Source of the DNA: Riptortus pedestris
Taxonomy: Eukaryota; Arthropoda; Insecta; Hemiptera; Alydidae
NCBI GenBank assembly: GCA_019009955.1
Contig: CM032228.1
Span: forward strand, 9,776,001 to 9,840,000
Direction: 5' to 3'
Length of the DNA stretch: 64,000 nucleotides
Under the pieces are notes generated by a model, which saw only the letters and a program-made list of their open reading frames with translations, did not search any database and had not been told where the DNA came from. Position numbers and translations under genes: made by a program. Below, piece by piece: positions 47,688 to 59,330 of the stretch. Numbering within the stretch: the stretch's first letter is position 1; each line of letters starts with the position of its first letter.

Positions 47688-49174
47688 GTAACCTCTGTCT
47701 GTACATTGATTTTTTTTCGCGAAATTTCACGATACCTTGTCGTTTCACATGTCATAGACAACCATACACTGCATTTTGTTTCTTTTCTTCGTGTATGTTG
47801 TTGTTTGTTTGGTTATTTTTGTTTGGGTTACCATTTTCACGCATAAACGGCTGTACCAGAATTTTATGAAACTTGGTATGTATATTACTACTAACCCAAC
47901 TTAGACTTTAGGCTATACTAATATTCTCTAAGACGATACTGAATGGGGGTTATAAAGGTAGGCCTAAAAATTAAAATAGCGAATTTTCGTTTCCTATTGG
48001 TTTTTCGGCAAATATGCACATAACAAAAGTTATTATTTTTATTATTTAGAGTAAACTTTTGTTATGTACACTTCGTCGTATACCTAAATATAAAGGATTA
48101 TACACTAAAAATTATAGCGGAAGTCATCAAATTAATTTGCAACAAAAGAATCAACCGAACTAAATACAACTCGGTACGTGTATTAGCACTAATGCCTTTT
48201 ATTATAACAAGCCAAACAACAATTCTAGGGACGGGCAGGATTGGGTGTTTATAAGGGAGGTCTGAAATTAAATATATCGGTATTTCGTTTCCTATTGTTT
48301 TTTTGGCAAATAAAACATAACAAAAATTGTTTATTTTGTTATTAATAGTAACTTTTGTGATAAACACTTTTTTTTTAACGGGGGGGACCGAATTAATAAA
48401 CGAGATATACTCTAAAACCTATAGCCGAAGTGAAGATAAGGTGGTCTGAAATTAAAAATAGGATATTCGTTTTTTTTTCAGCAAATATGCTTATAACAAA
48501 AGTTGTTTATTTTGTAATTTAGAGTAACTTTTGTTATATGCACTTTTGCCGTATACGGATGTATAAATGAGCTATACGCTAAAAACTATAGCGGGAGTCC
48601 ACCATATTCTTTGGTACAAAAGACCAAACCAAAATAAAAAAAACTCGGTATGTGTATTAGCACTCACGCTTTCATTGATAACCCAAAAGCCATAACCATC
48701 TTTCTGATCTAAGGACGGGCAGGATTGGGGGTTGTAAGGGATGGCCTGAATTTAAAAATAGCGGTATTTCGTTTCTCTATTGTTTTTCCGGCAAATATAA
48801 CCTAACAAAAGTTTTTTATTTTGTTATTTAGAGTAACATTTTCATATTCATTTTTGTCTTTTAACCAAGTATAAACGAGATAATACACTAAAAACTAAAG
48901 CGGAAGTAAACTGAAATCTAAAAGGGATGCCTGAAATAAAGCACAAGATTTACATGTATAAGAGACGGAAAATAGGACGAATATTGGAGACCGTGAAGAC
49001 TTAATAAAAAAATAATTTTAATATTAACAAATCCACGCCAACAACGCGTATTAATCCTAAACTCTTGGGACGGGTAAATGTCAAAATATTGTGCAAATTA
49101 AAGCCTGACAAAAAAATACCATCACCATTCAGCCTCAACTCAATTTCCCGGCGAAGCCGGGTAATATGAGCTAG
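47682..49174 (+). mobile_element. Helitron family H1, copy c
   Basis: Starts AAAATTGTAACCTCTGTCTG, has three or more internal units of about 310 bp, ends in CCCGGCGAAGCCGGG then TAATATGAG, CTAG at 49171-49174, then T. No transposase frame. Confidence 0.8.
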
Positions 49175-49235
49175 TAAATATATATATACTATAAAAATAT
49201 ATATAAATAAATATATAAATATATATAAATATCTA

Positions 49236-50274
49236 CTAGCACAGATACCCGGCTTCGCCCGGTGATTGAAATTGAGGCTGAATGGTGATGGTATTTTTTT
49301 TTGGCCAAGGCTTAACTTTGCACAATAATTTGGGACATTTACCCGGCCCAGTGTTTAGGGTTAATACCCGTTCGTCCACGAGTGGAATTGTTAATAATAA
49401 AAATTATCTGTTTATTTAAGTCTTTTCAATCTCCTCAATAGTTTTTTATATTTCCCGTCCTCCTGTGCAATGTAGTTTTTTGTTTATAAACCATAATGAA
49501 AAGTATAATTCATATAATCGTAGAATGTCTTCTGTCTTCCAAACCATGTCTGAATAAAAGTTTCCTTTCGTCATTGATGCGGGTACAAAAGCTTAATGGT
49601 GACAGCGGTTTAGTACGTCCATAACCGCTATTAAAAATACTCTTTTTTGTAAACTGTATATTGATGTTCAGTATAGTATATCAGCAACATTAACCGTGGC
49701 AGAGGTTCATAAATAACCAGAAAGTAACAGGGTGCAATCTCCCCTGCGTTCATGTCCTTTTAAATTATTTACTTATGATTAATTAAAGAAATTCACATTC
49801 CGGAGAATAACACAACCATTGCTATAAGCATCAATTAACATGTAAACATAGACCAATATGAGGTCTGGCAGGGAAAGAAAGCGGCAGAACCTGATAGGAC
49901 AAATGTAGTAGCTTGACCGTGGAGACACCTCCCTATAAGATGGGCCCAGTGCTGCCAACACATTATAGAATATCAATCCTGTAAGTACATGAAAGTTATA
50001 TGAACAAAATCAGATTACATTTTCTTCACAAAACTACTTCAAAACTGTTTGTTTCAAAATATTTTTACCACGTTCTAATTAAAATAAAGTATTAAATGCA
50101 CATAGGGAAAAAACCGGGGAGGGCGTTTCTCATGACCTAAAGTTTTGGGATATGAAGAAGGGGGGGGGGGGGAGTGTCCTGGTAATACTTTAACACAACA
50201 TTGTGCAATCTGTTGTTAGCGTTAAATAAATTAACATAGATTTTGTCATTATTTAAGGATAAAATTTTAAAAAA
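49236..50274 (-). mobile_element. Helitron family H1, copy d, lacking its 5' end
   Basis: Minus-strand copy with CTAG|T at 49236 and the hairpin next to it. It carries the extra segment shared with copy b (ACATGTAAACATAGACCAAT, AAAGCGGCAGAACCTGATAG). Its 5' part is missing where copy e begins. Confidence 0.7.
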
Positions 50275-51665
50275 TAGCTCAAATACCAAATATACCCGGC
50301 TTTCGGCTCGGGAATTCATTTGAGGCTGAATGGTGATGGTATATTTTTTTTGGCCAAGGCTTTTTTTAATTTTGCAACCAATATTTTGACATTTACCCTT
50401 CCCAGTGTTTAGGGGTAGAAACCCGTCGTTCTCTTTCAGGGGAATTTGTTAAAATAATAATCAAAATATTAAAATATTTTCTTTAATGTAAGACTTCAAC
50501 TGTCCTGCATATTGTCATAGCACCGTTTCCGTGTGCATTATGCATAGATTAGAATTATTAAGGAGAAAATAATTGACATACTATTTGAATAAATATTTTC
50601 AGGTGTAGTACCAGGTAGTTTCATATAGAAAATAAGTGTTGAGGCAAACTTCTCTAAATAAACAAATAAACAACCTTTGTTATGTGCATATTTGCCGAAA
50701 CCACCAATAGGAAATCACTATTATTAATTTCCAGGCCCTGCCTTATAAACCCCCACTCTCCTGCCCGTCCCTAGAAATGATAGTATGGCTTATTATAAGG
50801 AAGGCTTTAGTGCTAATACACATAACAGAGTGTTTTATTTAGTTCGGTTGAGTCTTTTGTGCCAAATAAAATTGTTGACTCCCTGCTATAATTTTTAGCG
50901 TATAACGCCTTTATACTTCCGTATACGGCAAAAGTTCAGTATAACAAAAGTTATGTCTTTAAAATAACAAAATAAACAACTTTTGTTTATGTGCAATATT
51001 TGCCTGAAAAAGCAAAGTAGGAAACGAAATAGCGCTATTTTTAATTTCAGGCCTCCCCCTTGGTAACCCCCACTCCCTGCCCGTCCCTAGAAATGTTAGT
51101 AATGGCTTTATTATAAGGAAGGCGTTAGTACTAATTCACATACCGAGTTTGGTTTAGATCGGTTGAGTCTTTTGTGCCAAATAATATTGTGGACTCCCGC
51201 AATAGTTTTTTAAGCGTATAACGCATTTATACTTCCGTATAATGGCAAAAGTGCATATAATAAAAGTAACTCTCAATTACAAAATAAACAACTTTTTGTT
51301 ATGTGCATATTTGCTCAAAAAAGCAATAGGAAACGCAATAATCGTTATTTTTAATTTCAAGGCCTCCCTTATAACCCCCACCTCCTGTTTTGTCTTAACA
51401 GAATAATAATATAGCCTAAAGTCTAAGTTTGGATAGTATTAAAAAACATACCAATTTCCATAAAAATCTGTTCAGCCTATTATGCGTGAAAAGGTAACAA
51501 ACAAACAAACAAACAAATAAACAAAAAAACAAATAAACAAACAAACAAACAAACAGACCACCAAATAAACAAAATGCAGTTATGGTGTCTATGACATGTG
51601 AAACGAAAAGTTATCGTGAAATTTCGCGAAAAAAATCAATGTACAAACAGAGGTTACAATTTTAT
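50275..51665 (-). mobile_element. Helitron family H1, copy e
   Basis: Minus-strand copy with a worn 3' end (TAGCTC, hairpin TACCCGGCTTTCGGCTCGGG) and a good 5' end (ACAGAGGTTACAATTTTATA). Two full 310-bp units recur at 50763 and 51079 (CCCGTCCCTAGAAATG). A (CAAA)n tract at 51497-51560 mirrors the (GTTT)n of copy b. Confidence 0.75.
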
Positions 51666-51924
51666 ATATATATATATATATAATTGTGTTGATGTTTTCG
51701 ACCAGGTTATATTTATATATGGTGTTGTTATTCTTTTTGGAGTTTTGGTCAATATTGGTGAAAAAATCTTAGTTTATGCCGATATTTCCAGAATCTTTAT
51801 TTTCTCTTCTTCAGGGCAAGACTAAAGATACCTAAAAACTATTACACATGACTATTGCACTTAGGACGAGGGTTATAGTAACCTCTCTTGTTTTTGTTAT
51901 TTGCAATATATATATATATATATA
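51666..51924. other. Spacer between Helitron copies e and f
   Basis: About 260 bp flanked by TA runs on both sides; no match to H1 units and no gene recognised. It may be remaining host DNA. Confidence 0.4.
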
Positions 51925-53512
51925 CTAGCTCAGAAACCCGGCTTCGCCCGGGAATTCATTTGAAGCTGGATGATGATGGAATTTTTTTTGCAAAGGCTTT
52001 ACTTTGCACAATATTTTGACATTTACCCATTCCAGTGTTTAGGGTTTATACCCGTCGTTCTGTGGATTTGTTAATAGTAAAATTAATTTTTTATGTAAAA
52101 CTTCACTGTCCTCCATATTGTCATATTCCCCGTTATGTTCCGACTTAAATTATTAATGACAACATATTATAATAATACATTATAATTTGAATTAATTTTA
52201 GTTCATATTGAAAAGAATTGTTGAGCAAATTTCTCTATATAACTAAATAAACAACTTGTTTTATGGGCATGTTTGCCGAAACCCCAATAGGAAACGAAAT
52301 ATCACTATTTTTAATTTCCGGCCTCCTTCATAACCCCCACTCCTGCCCGTCCCTAGAAATGTTTGTATGGCTTATTATAAGGAAGGCGTTTTAGTGCTTA
52401 AGACCACATACCGAGTGTGGTTTTATATTAGTTAGGTTGCGATTTTTGTGAAAAAATAACATTGTTTTGACTCTCGCTATAATTTTTGGCGAATAATAAC
52501 GCATTTATACCCGTACTTCGGTATTACCGACGGATAGTGTATTATAGACAAAAAGTTTCTCTATAAATATCAAAATAAACAACTTTTGTTATGTGCATAT
52601 TTACGAAAAAATAAGAAACGAAATATTGCTATTTTCTTTTCAGGCCGCCTCTACAACCCCCACTCCTGTTTGAACCTAAAAATTTTAATATAGCTTATAA
52701 TCTTGGAAGAATTAATGATAATTTACATACCGAGTTTTTTTTTAAGTTCGGTTCAATCGTTAGTGCCAAACAAAATTGTTGACTCCGTCCTAGTTTTAAG
52801 TGTATATCTCGTTTATACTACATTATAAGACGATAGTGTATATAATAAAGGTTTCTCTAAATAACAAAATAAAACAACTTTTGTTATGCTCATATTTGCC
52901 GAAAACCGAATAGAAAACGAAATACCGCTATTTTTAAAATTAGGCCTCCCTTACAACCCCCACTCCTGCCCGTCCCTAGAAAGTTGGTAATGGCTTGTTA
53001 TAATGAAAGCGTTAGTGCTAATACATATACCGAGTTTTATTTATTTTCGGTTGGGTCTTTTGTCCCAAATAAAATTGTTTATTCCCGCTATAGGTTTTAG
53101 CGTATATCTCGTTTATAATTCGGTATACGAAAAAAGTGTATATAACAAAAGTTACACTAAAATAATAAAATAAATAAACTTTTGTATGTACATATTTGCC
53201 GAAAAAACCAATAGGAAACGAAATATTGCTATTTTTTAATTTCAGCTCTCCCTTATAACCCCCACTCCTGTTAGTCTCAGAGAATTTTAATATAGCCTAA
53301 AGTCTAAGTTTGGTTAAGTTGGGTTAGTAATATACATACCAAGTTTCATAAAATTCGGTTCAGCCGTTTATGCGTGAAAAAGGTAACAAACAAACATACA
53401 CGCTAAAGAAACAAAATGCAGTTATGGTGTCTATGACATGTGAAACGAAAAGTTATCGTGAAATTTTGAGAACAAAATCAATGTACAGACAGAGGTTACA
53501 ATTTTATATAGA
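51925..53512 (-). mobile_element. Helitron family H1, copy f, best-preserved ends
   Basis: Read on the minus strand the 5' end is A|TCTATATAAAATTGTAACC (TC at 53512-53511) and the 3' end is hairpin then CTAG|T at 51925, both canonical Helitron signatures. Inside, units recur at about 52345, 52660, 52968 and 53262, about 310 bp apart. No coding frame survives, so it is non-autonomous. Confidence 0.85.
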
Positions 53513-54324
53513 TATAGATAACCCGGCAAAAGTTGTTTTGCCATATAAATTATTTCTAGTTTCTAGATAAATTCTAGTGTAGACAAAAAGTAACTTACTT
53601 ATTATAAGTGTGTATGTGGTATACGCATGAGATAAGCAAGGAGCGCTATGAACGATAAGGGAATATAAAACTAACAAACGCCAAACAATATTATTTTTAA
53701 GTTATTATAGTTTATTTCTTAAAATTACATATCACATATTAATTACGACAGTAACACTAACAAACAACATCAATCTTTTAATACTATGCGTGAACAATAT
53801 ATTTTGTTAGCTCATCTTTAGCGAGCACAAACAAACTGGATGGTTTACCCACTCGAGAGCATGCTATGTACAATTGCCCGTGTGTAAAACATGGTGTACT
53901 CAAATCTAAGCCACAAATAGACATTGTTTGGCCTTGGGATTTGTTGATTGTCATTGCAAATTGAAATTTTAATCGAAGTACAGTTAAAAACACTATAATT
54001 GATCAGTTATCGAGCGGGATGATAATGATAAAATTACTAAAAGGGCTATAAAAAATAGGGGTTGGTGATAAAAAAGTAAAAATTTAGGGTTGTATGTATT
54101 TTTTAATGCCACATTATAAAAACATAAAAACAAAATATTTCGTCCAATAATTTAAAAAAAAATGTTAAAGATGAACAACCCTTATCAATTAGGGGTATGA
54201 AAAATAGATAGTAGCCGATTCTCAGACTTACTGAATACGCATATAAAATTTGGTAAAAATCGGTAAAGCCGTTTCGGAGGAGTACGCTAACTAACATTGT
54301 GACATGGAAATTTTATATATTAGA
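53513..54324 (-). mobile_element. Helitron H2, internally deleted, retaining helicase end
   Basis: The 5' end reads A|TCTAATATATAAAATTTCC (54324 downward) followed by ACTCCTCCGAAACGGCTTTA, which resembles Helitron 5' ends of other insects. The helicase C-terminus lies at 53993-53784. Near the other end is a perfect stem GGCAAAA/TTTTGCC (53525-53542) followed by GGGT, where copy f of H1 abuts. About 810 bp is left of what must have been a multi-kilobase element. Confidence 0.75.
53784..53993 (-). pseudogene. Helitron PIF1-like helicase, C-terminal fragment
   Basis: The frame contains FAMTINKSQGQTMSICGLDL then TPCFTHGQLYIACSRVGKPS and ends in a stop about 15 residues later. These are the last motifs (V and VI) of the PIF1/Pfh1-type helicase in Helitron RepHel proteins, which unwinds DNA during rolling-circle transposition. 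Everything upstream, the Rep nuclease and helicase motifs I-IV, is missing. Confidence 0.88.
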
Positions 54325-54329
54325 TATTA

Positions 54330-54420
54330 TTACAGTTTTGAACGGACCTCATTTAGCAGATTTCCCTTAAGGGAAATGAGTTATTGAGGTTATACTCATG
54401 TTGCGATTTTCGAAGAAAAA
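54330..54420. mobile_element. Family N distal fragments, rejoining the interrupted copy
   Basis: CAGTTTTGAACGGACCTCAT (the segment that should follow the TA run of 46841-47681) is followed at once by an inverted end piece TTAGCAGATTTCCCTTAAGG, so the copy is rearranged after this point. Confidence 0.65.
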
Positions 54421-54530
54421 AAATCCTTAGTCCCACCCTGCCTAGAAAAGGGTGGTAACCTGTAGATAACCCGTCCCAATTAACCTTGGCTGCAAAAAGT
54501 GGACTTTAGTATAAATAAATAAAAAAGTCC
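54421..54530 (+). repeat. SINE 3' fragment
   Basis: TAGTCCCACCCTGCCTAGAA, GGTGGTAACCTGTAGATAAC and CAAAAAGTGGACTTTA, ending in AATAAATAA. A family N element is inserted in its A-rich tail. Confidence 0.75.
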
Positions 54531-54535
54531 GTCAC

Positions 54536-55158
54536 GCAGGGGCTGCGTAAACTAAGCAGATTTCCCACGTGAAGTAATACAATAGAGAAATCTCCATACA
54601 AGAGCCCAACACTTACGGCAAAGGGCCGAACTAGGTTTTGGCGGGAAACTCAAAAATCCGTTACCGGCCCAAATTTAATAAAAATGCAAATATCTCGGGT
54701 AATATTCAAGATAAGGAATAAATGTATAGAACAATATTTATAGTACACTTAATTTACAATAAGATTGATTCTATACAATTTTTCGATCCGACGCATAATA
54801 ACGGAGATATTTCGAATTTTCCGAAAATCCCCCCTCTAAACCCCCCCTCCCACTGGACCGATTTCAGCCATTAACGAACTTGATCTTCCTTTTTACATAA
54901 AACGATTAAATTCCGAGTTTGGTAACGATCAAACAAAAATTGCGACCGCTAGAGCGTTAACAGACAAATATATATATATATATATAATATATATAATTTT
55001 GTCTTATAAAAAATATAAAATTATATATATATAATTTTGAACGGACCTCATTTTCGTCATCTCCTGGGTAGGATCGATGGACATTTGAAGAAATTTTTCG
55101 AAACTCGCGTCATGAGTACGACCTCAATAGCTGATTTCCCTGAAGGGAAATCTGCTAA
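54536..55158 (+). mobile_element. Family N element, complete (reference copy)
   Basis: 623 bp. Starts AGTCCGTCACGCAGGGGCTG; AGCAGATTTCCC lies about 33 bases in. It carries GCAAATATCTCGGGTAATAT, TTTTTCGATCCGACGCATAA, ATTTCAGCCATTAACGAACT, a (TA)n block, TGAACGGACCTCATTTTCGT, and ends GATTTCCCTGAAGGGAAATC then TGCTAA. The end palindrome contains the inverse of the subterminal motif. Confidence 0.88.
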
Positions 55159-55284
55159 AAAAAAAACTGATTAGGATAATTTATAATTTAGAGAAATATG
55201 TATAAAACAATAATTGTTTCATCAAAAGTTGCTGTATGAAATTTTTCGACAAGACACTTACCAAAGTTTTTTAAAGAATTTACA

Positions 55285-55745
55285 TTTTACCAGCTATTGA
55301 GGTTATACTCGCGGCACGATTTTCAAAAACATTTCTTCATAAGATATTACGAAAATGAGGTCCTTTCAAAATTTACGTATATGTACGTATGTAAATATAA
55401 ATACATATATATAATTTGTCTGTTGCCGCTCTAGCGGTCGCAATTGATCAAATTCGTTAACGGCTAAAATCGGAAAAGTTGGAGTGGGAGGGGGGGGGGT
55501 GTTAAAGGGGGAAATTTTGGAAATTCAAAATATCTTCGTTATCACAAATTCGTAAATGGAGGAATTTGGCTCAAAACCATTTGGAGGAAGAGAAACCAAA
55601 AGGAGTAAACCATGTGTATTGTAGATATCTCCGTTATTAGCAGATTCCCCTTTAGAGAAATCAGCAATTGAGATGACGCGATTTTTGAAAAAAAAAAAAT
55701 TCAAATGAGCATTGATTCTACCAAGGAGATGACGAAAATGTGGTC
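55285..55745 (-). mobile_element. Family N fragments, minus strand
   Basis: 55285-55510 holds the distal and core part; 55637-55745 holds a separate end with TTAGCAGATTCCCCTTTAGA. The piece in between has core-like motifs only. Confidence 0.55.
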
Positions 55746-55787
55746 CGCACACGTAACATAAAATATATACTGTGTTATAGTTATAAA

Positions 55788-56049
55788 AGTCCGTCACGCA
55801 GGGGCTGCGTAAACTAAGCAGATTTCCCACGTGAAGTTATACAATAGAGAAATCTCCATACGAGAGCCGGCAAAGGGCAGAACTAGCTTTTGACGAAAAA
55901 TTCAAAAATCCGTTTATCGACCCAAATTTAATACATATGCAAATATCTCGGTTAATATTCAAGATAGGGAATAAATGTATAGAACAATATTTATAGTAAA
56001 TTTAATTTGCATAAGATTGATTCTGTACAATTTTTCGATGCGACGTATA

Positions 56050-56115
<66 letters not shown>

Positions 56116-56282
56116 TGAATTTTCAAAAATCCTCCCCTCTAAACCCCCCCCCTCCCAATGGTCGGATTTCAGCCGTTAACGAACTTGATATTTCTTTTTA
56201 CATAAAACGACAAAATATCGAGTTTGGTATCGATCAAACAAACATTGCGACCGCTAGAGCGGTAACAGACAAATATATATAT

Positions 56283-56336
<54 letters not shown>

Positions 56337-56461
56337 TTTTGAACGGACCTCATTTTCGTCATCTACTAGGTAGGATCGATGGACATTTGAAGAAAAATTT
56401 CGAAAATTCCGTCATGAGTACGACCTCAAAAACTGATTTCCCTTGAGGGGAAATCTGCTAA
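55788..56461 (+). mobile_element. Family N element, complete, with two TA runs
   Basis: 674 bp from AGTCCGTCACGCAGGGGCTG to TGCTAA. Besides the usual microsatellite (56274-56333) it has a second (TA)n run (56046-56111) inside the core after GATGCGACGTATAG, where other copies read AGTAACGGAGATATTTCGAA. Confidence 0.87.
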
Positions 56462-56531
56462 TAAAAAAAATATACGAAACCAGACAAAGAATCACAAAAA
56501 AAGGGATTCTCAGGTAGGTAAATATTGCCGC

Positions 56532-56534
<3 letters not shown>

Positions 56535-56580
<46 letters not shown>
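56535..56580 (+). repeat. Poly(A) tract, about 46 bases
   Basis: An uninterrupted A run after GCCGCGT; it could be a retroposon tail, but no body was recognised upstream. Confidence 0.9.
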
Positions 56581-56583
<3 letters not shown>

Positions 56584-56952
56584 GTAGGCTCTGTTGAGCT
56601 CAGATAGCGAAAAATGGCATAAGTACACTATATTAACAAAAAAAAAATATTACAATAAATCAGACTTACCTCAGAAGCATTTAACACAGTGATAATCAGC
56701 ACCGAAGGGTGAGATAGAGGGGGAAGGGAAGAAGGATAAGGTGTAAGGGAATAAGGAAACTCAGCCATCACCTTCTTGACTCGCCTGAAAGAGTAACAAA
56801 CTGGAAAATTTTAGTTTGTAAAATCGAAGGGAAACGGATTCCCACAGAGGAGGAGATAAGGGCTCTGCACGCGACGGCAACAAGATGGACGGGAGGCCTG
56901 AAAACTGAGAAACACAATAAAACCAAGCTCTCCCAACTGAAAACTATAGGAA

Positions 56953-57748
56953 AGTCCGTCGCGCAGGGATTGCGTAAACTAAGCAGATTTCCCTCGTGAA
57001 GTTTAGTAATAGATAAATCTATATACTGGTAACACAACACCACCGTGAATAAATACAAACGGAAATAAGAAATGTTTCGGCCAGTTTCAATAACCTGCCG
57101 ACAGGAAGCGTTAGGTTTGAAATGTAAACAAACAGGTCTGCCGGCCTCACACCGGAAAAAAAACATTGCTGAAATATATCAGAATATAATCTATTAATTT
57201 CATTAATAACTATTTACTATATCTAGTACTGTAATTAATAATGAGTCAGAATAATTGTTATCCCTATCAATCAAATTTCAGTAGTCAAAAACCATAAGAC
57301 GGGGGGGGGGGGGCGCCAGAACATATTTGCATGTAACTCGGAGAATAAAGGTATCTTGAATACAATTTTTAGTATTTAAACTTGGAATAATGTGATTTCT
57401 TATATAGCAGAGTATTGCTTATGTAACATGAGTAGAAGTGACGGTTTGCTGATGGCTGAAAACTGAAAAATGCCAATATCTCGGTTAATATTAAAGAAAA
57501 TGAATTAATGTATATTTATTACAATATTTATATTAAAGTTAATGTTCAATTAGATTTTTTCTATACAAGTTTTCGATCCGACGTATAGTAACGGAGGTAT
57601 TTCGAATTTTCGAAAAATCCTCCCCACTAGAGCCCCCCCTCCCCGATTTCAGCCGTTAACGAAACTTGATCTTTCTTTTTACATAAAACGACTAAATATC
57701 GAGTTTGGTAACGATTAAACAATAATTGCGACGCTAGAGCGGTAACAG

Positions 57749-57792
<44 letters not shown>
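56953..57792 (+). mobile_element. Family N element, long form, 3'-truncated in its TA run
   Basis: Starts AGTCCGTCGCGCAGGGATTG, includes the long-form segment, core and (TA)n at 57753-57792; the distal part and hairpin are missing. Unrelated DNA (57793-58030) follows. Confidence 0.78.
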
Positions 57793-57795
<3 letters not shown>

Positions 57796-58039
57796 GTATT
57801 AGAGTTTCCTTCGGTGGCCGGTAGGGGTAGGCTAGATCGCAAAACCGGCGCCAAAGTCAAATTTAAATTATAGACGCATTACAAGGAATCTATTATCTAT
57901 TAATCTATTAAATATAATTATTTTACCAATAGATACTAATGAAAAATATTTTAATTAGCAAAAAATAATGAGCTTATACTCTTGACTGTAGCCGAACTAG
58001 TGAACGCAATTTTTGTTTGATCGTTACCAAACTCGGTTG

Positions 58040-58363
58040 GAGAGTGACATGAGTACAAGTGGGGGTTTGCTGAAGGCTGAAAACCGAAAAATGCGAATAT
58101 CTCGGTTAATACTGAAGATAGAGAATGCATGTATATAACAATATTTTTAGTACATTTAATTTGCTATAAGATTGATTCTATACACGTTTTCGATCCTAAG
58201 TATAGTAACGGAGATATTTCGAATTTTCAAAATAACCCCCCTCTAAACCCACCCCCAAGTCCGATTTCGGCTTGAGAACTTGATCTTTCTTTTCAAATAA
58301 AACGACTAAATAACGAGTTTGGTAACGATTAAACAATAATTGCGACCACTAGAGCGGTAACAG

Positions 58364-58424
<61 letters not shown>

Positions 58425-59205
58425 TTGGAACGGACCACATTTTCGTCATCTACAAGGTAGGATTGATGAACATTTGAAGAAAAATTTTGAAAATCGCGTC
58501 AGGAGTACGACCTCAATAGCTGATTTCCCTTAAGGGAAATATGCTAAAATGCAAATATCTCGGTTAATATTCAAAATAGAGAATACATGTAAAAAACAAC
58601 ATTTATAGTACATTTAATTTGCAATAATATTGGTTCTAAACAATTTTTCGAATTTCCAACCCCCCTCCCTCTCCCACTAGTCCGATTTTAGCCATTATAT
58701 ATATATATAATTTTGAACGGACCTCATTTTCGTCGTCTCCTAGGTAGGATCGATAGACATTTGAAGAAATGTTTCGAAAATCTCGTCATGAGTACGACCT
58801 CAATAGCTAATTTCCCTCGAGGGAAATCTACTAAAACTTACGGAACAACATATATAGAAAATTAAATTTGCAAGAAGATTGATACAATACAATATTTCGA
58901 TTATACTCGTAGTAAGGGATGTATTTATTTTGAATCTTTGATCCCCTCCCCCTAGTCTGATTTCAGATATTAACGAGTTAACGAACGGTCTTCAGATTTA
59001 CATGAAATGCTTAGGTATCAATTTTGGTAATGATCAAACTAAAATTAAAGGAGTGGGAGAGGGAGAAGGAGAGAGAGAGTTATAGTTTTGAATGTACCTC
59101 ATTTTCGTTAACTCTGTACTGTCAATGAACATGAAGAAAGTTATTGAAAAATCGCGTCATGAGTACAACTTCTATAGCTGATTTATCTTAAGAGAAACCC
59201 GCTAA
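58040..59205 (+). mobile_element. Tandem array of three family N copies (58040-58547, 58548-58834, 58840-59205)
   Basis: Each unit ends in the palindromic hairpin and CTAA (58547, 58834, 59205), and the next begins at once with core motifs such as GCAAATATCTCGGTTAATAT, without the 5' end. The first has a (TA)n run of about 56 bases, the second a short one, the third a purine (GAGA)n tract at the same place. The third is the most decayed. Confidence 0.75.
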
Positions 59206-59330
59206 AATGTGTGAGTCTCAGAATACAAATGGATGACTGGAAGTTTTTTTTTTAATTTCAAAAATATTGAACTTTCATTTAGGTTGAATTTGTCTCAATA
59301 TTTACTGATTTATAATTTTCACATTTTTCA

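Noticed and set aside
55525..55830. 101-codon minus frame
   Set aside because: It spans junctions of family N fragments; pieces such as GNLLSLRSPCVTDF are the translated 5' end of the repeat and recur elsewhere (56768-57166).
56007..56342. 111-codon plus frame rich in Tyr-Ile
   Set aside because: It is the translation of TA microsatellites inside a family N element.
56768..57166. 132-codon minus frame with a Cys-rich start
   Set aside because: The middle is the family N 5' end read backwards; the rest has no family resemblance.
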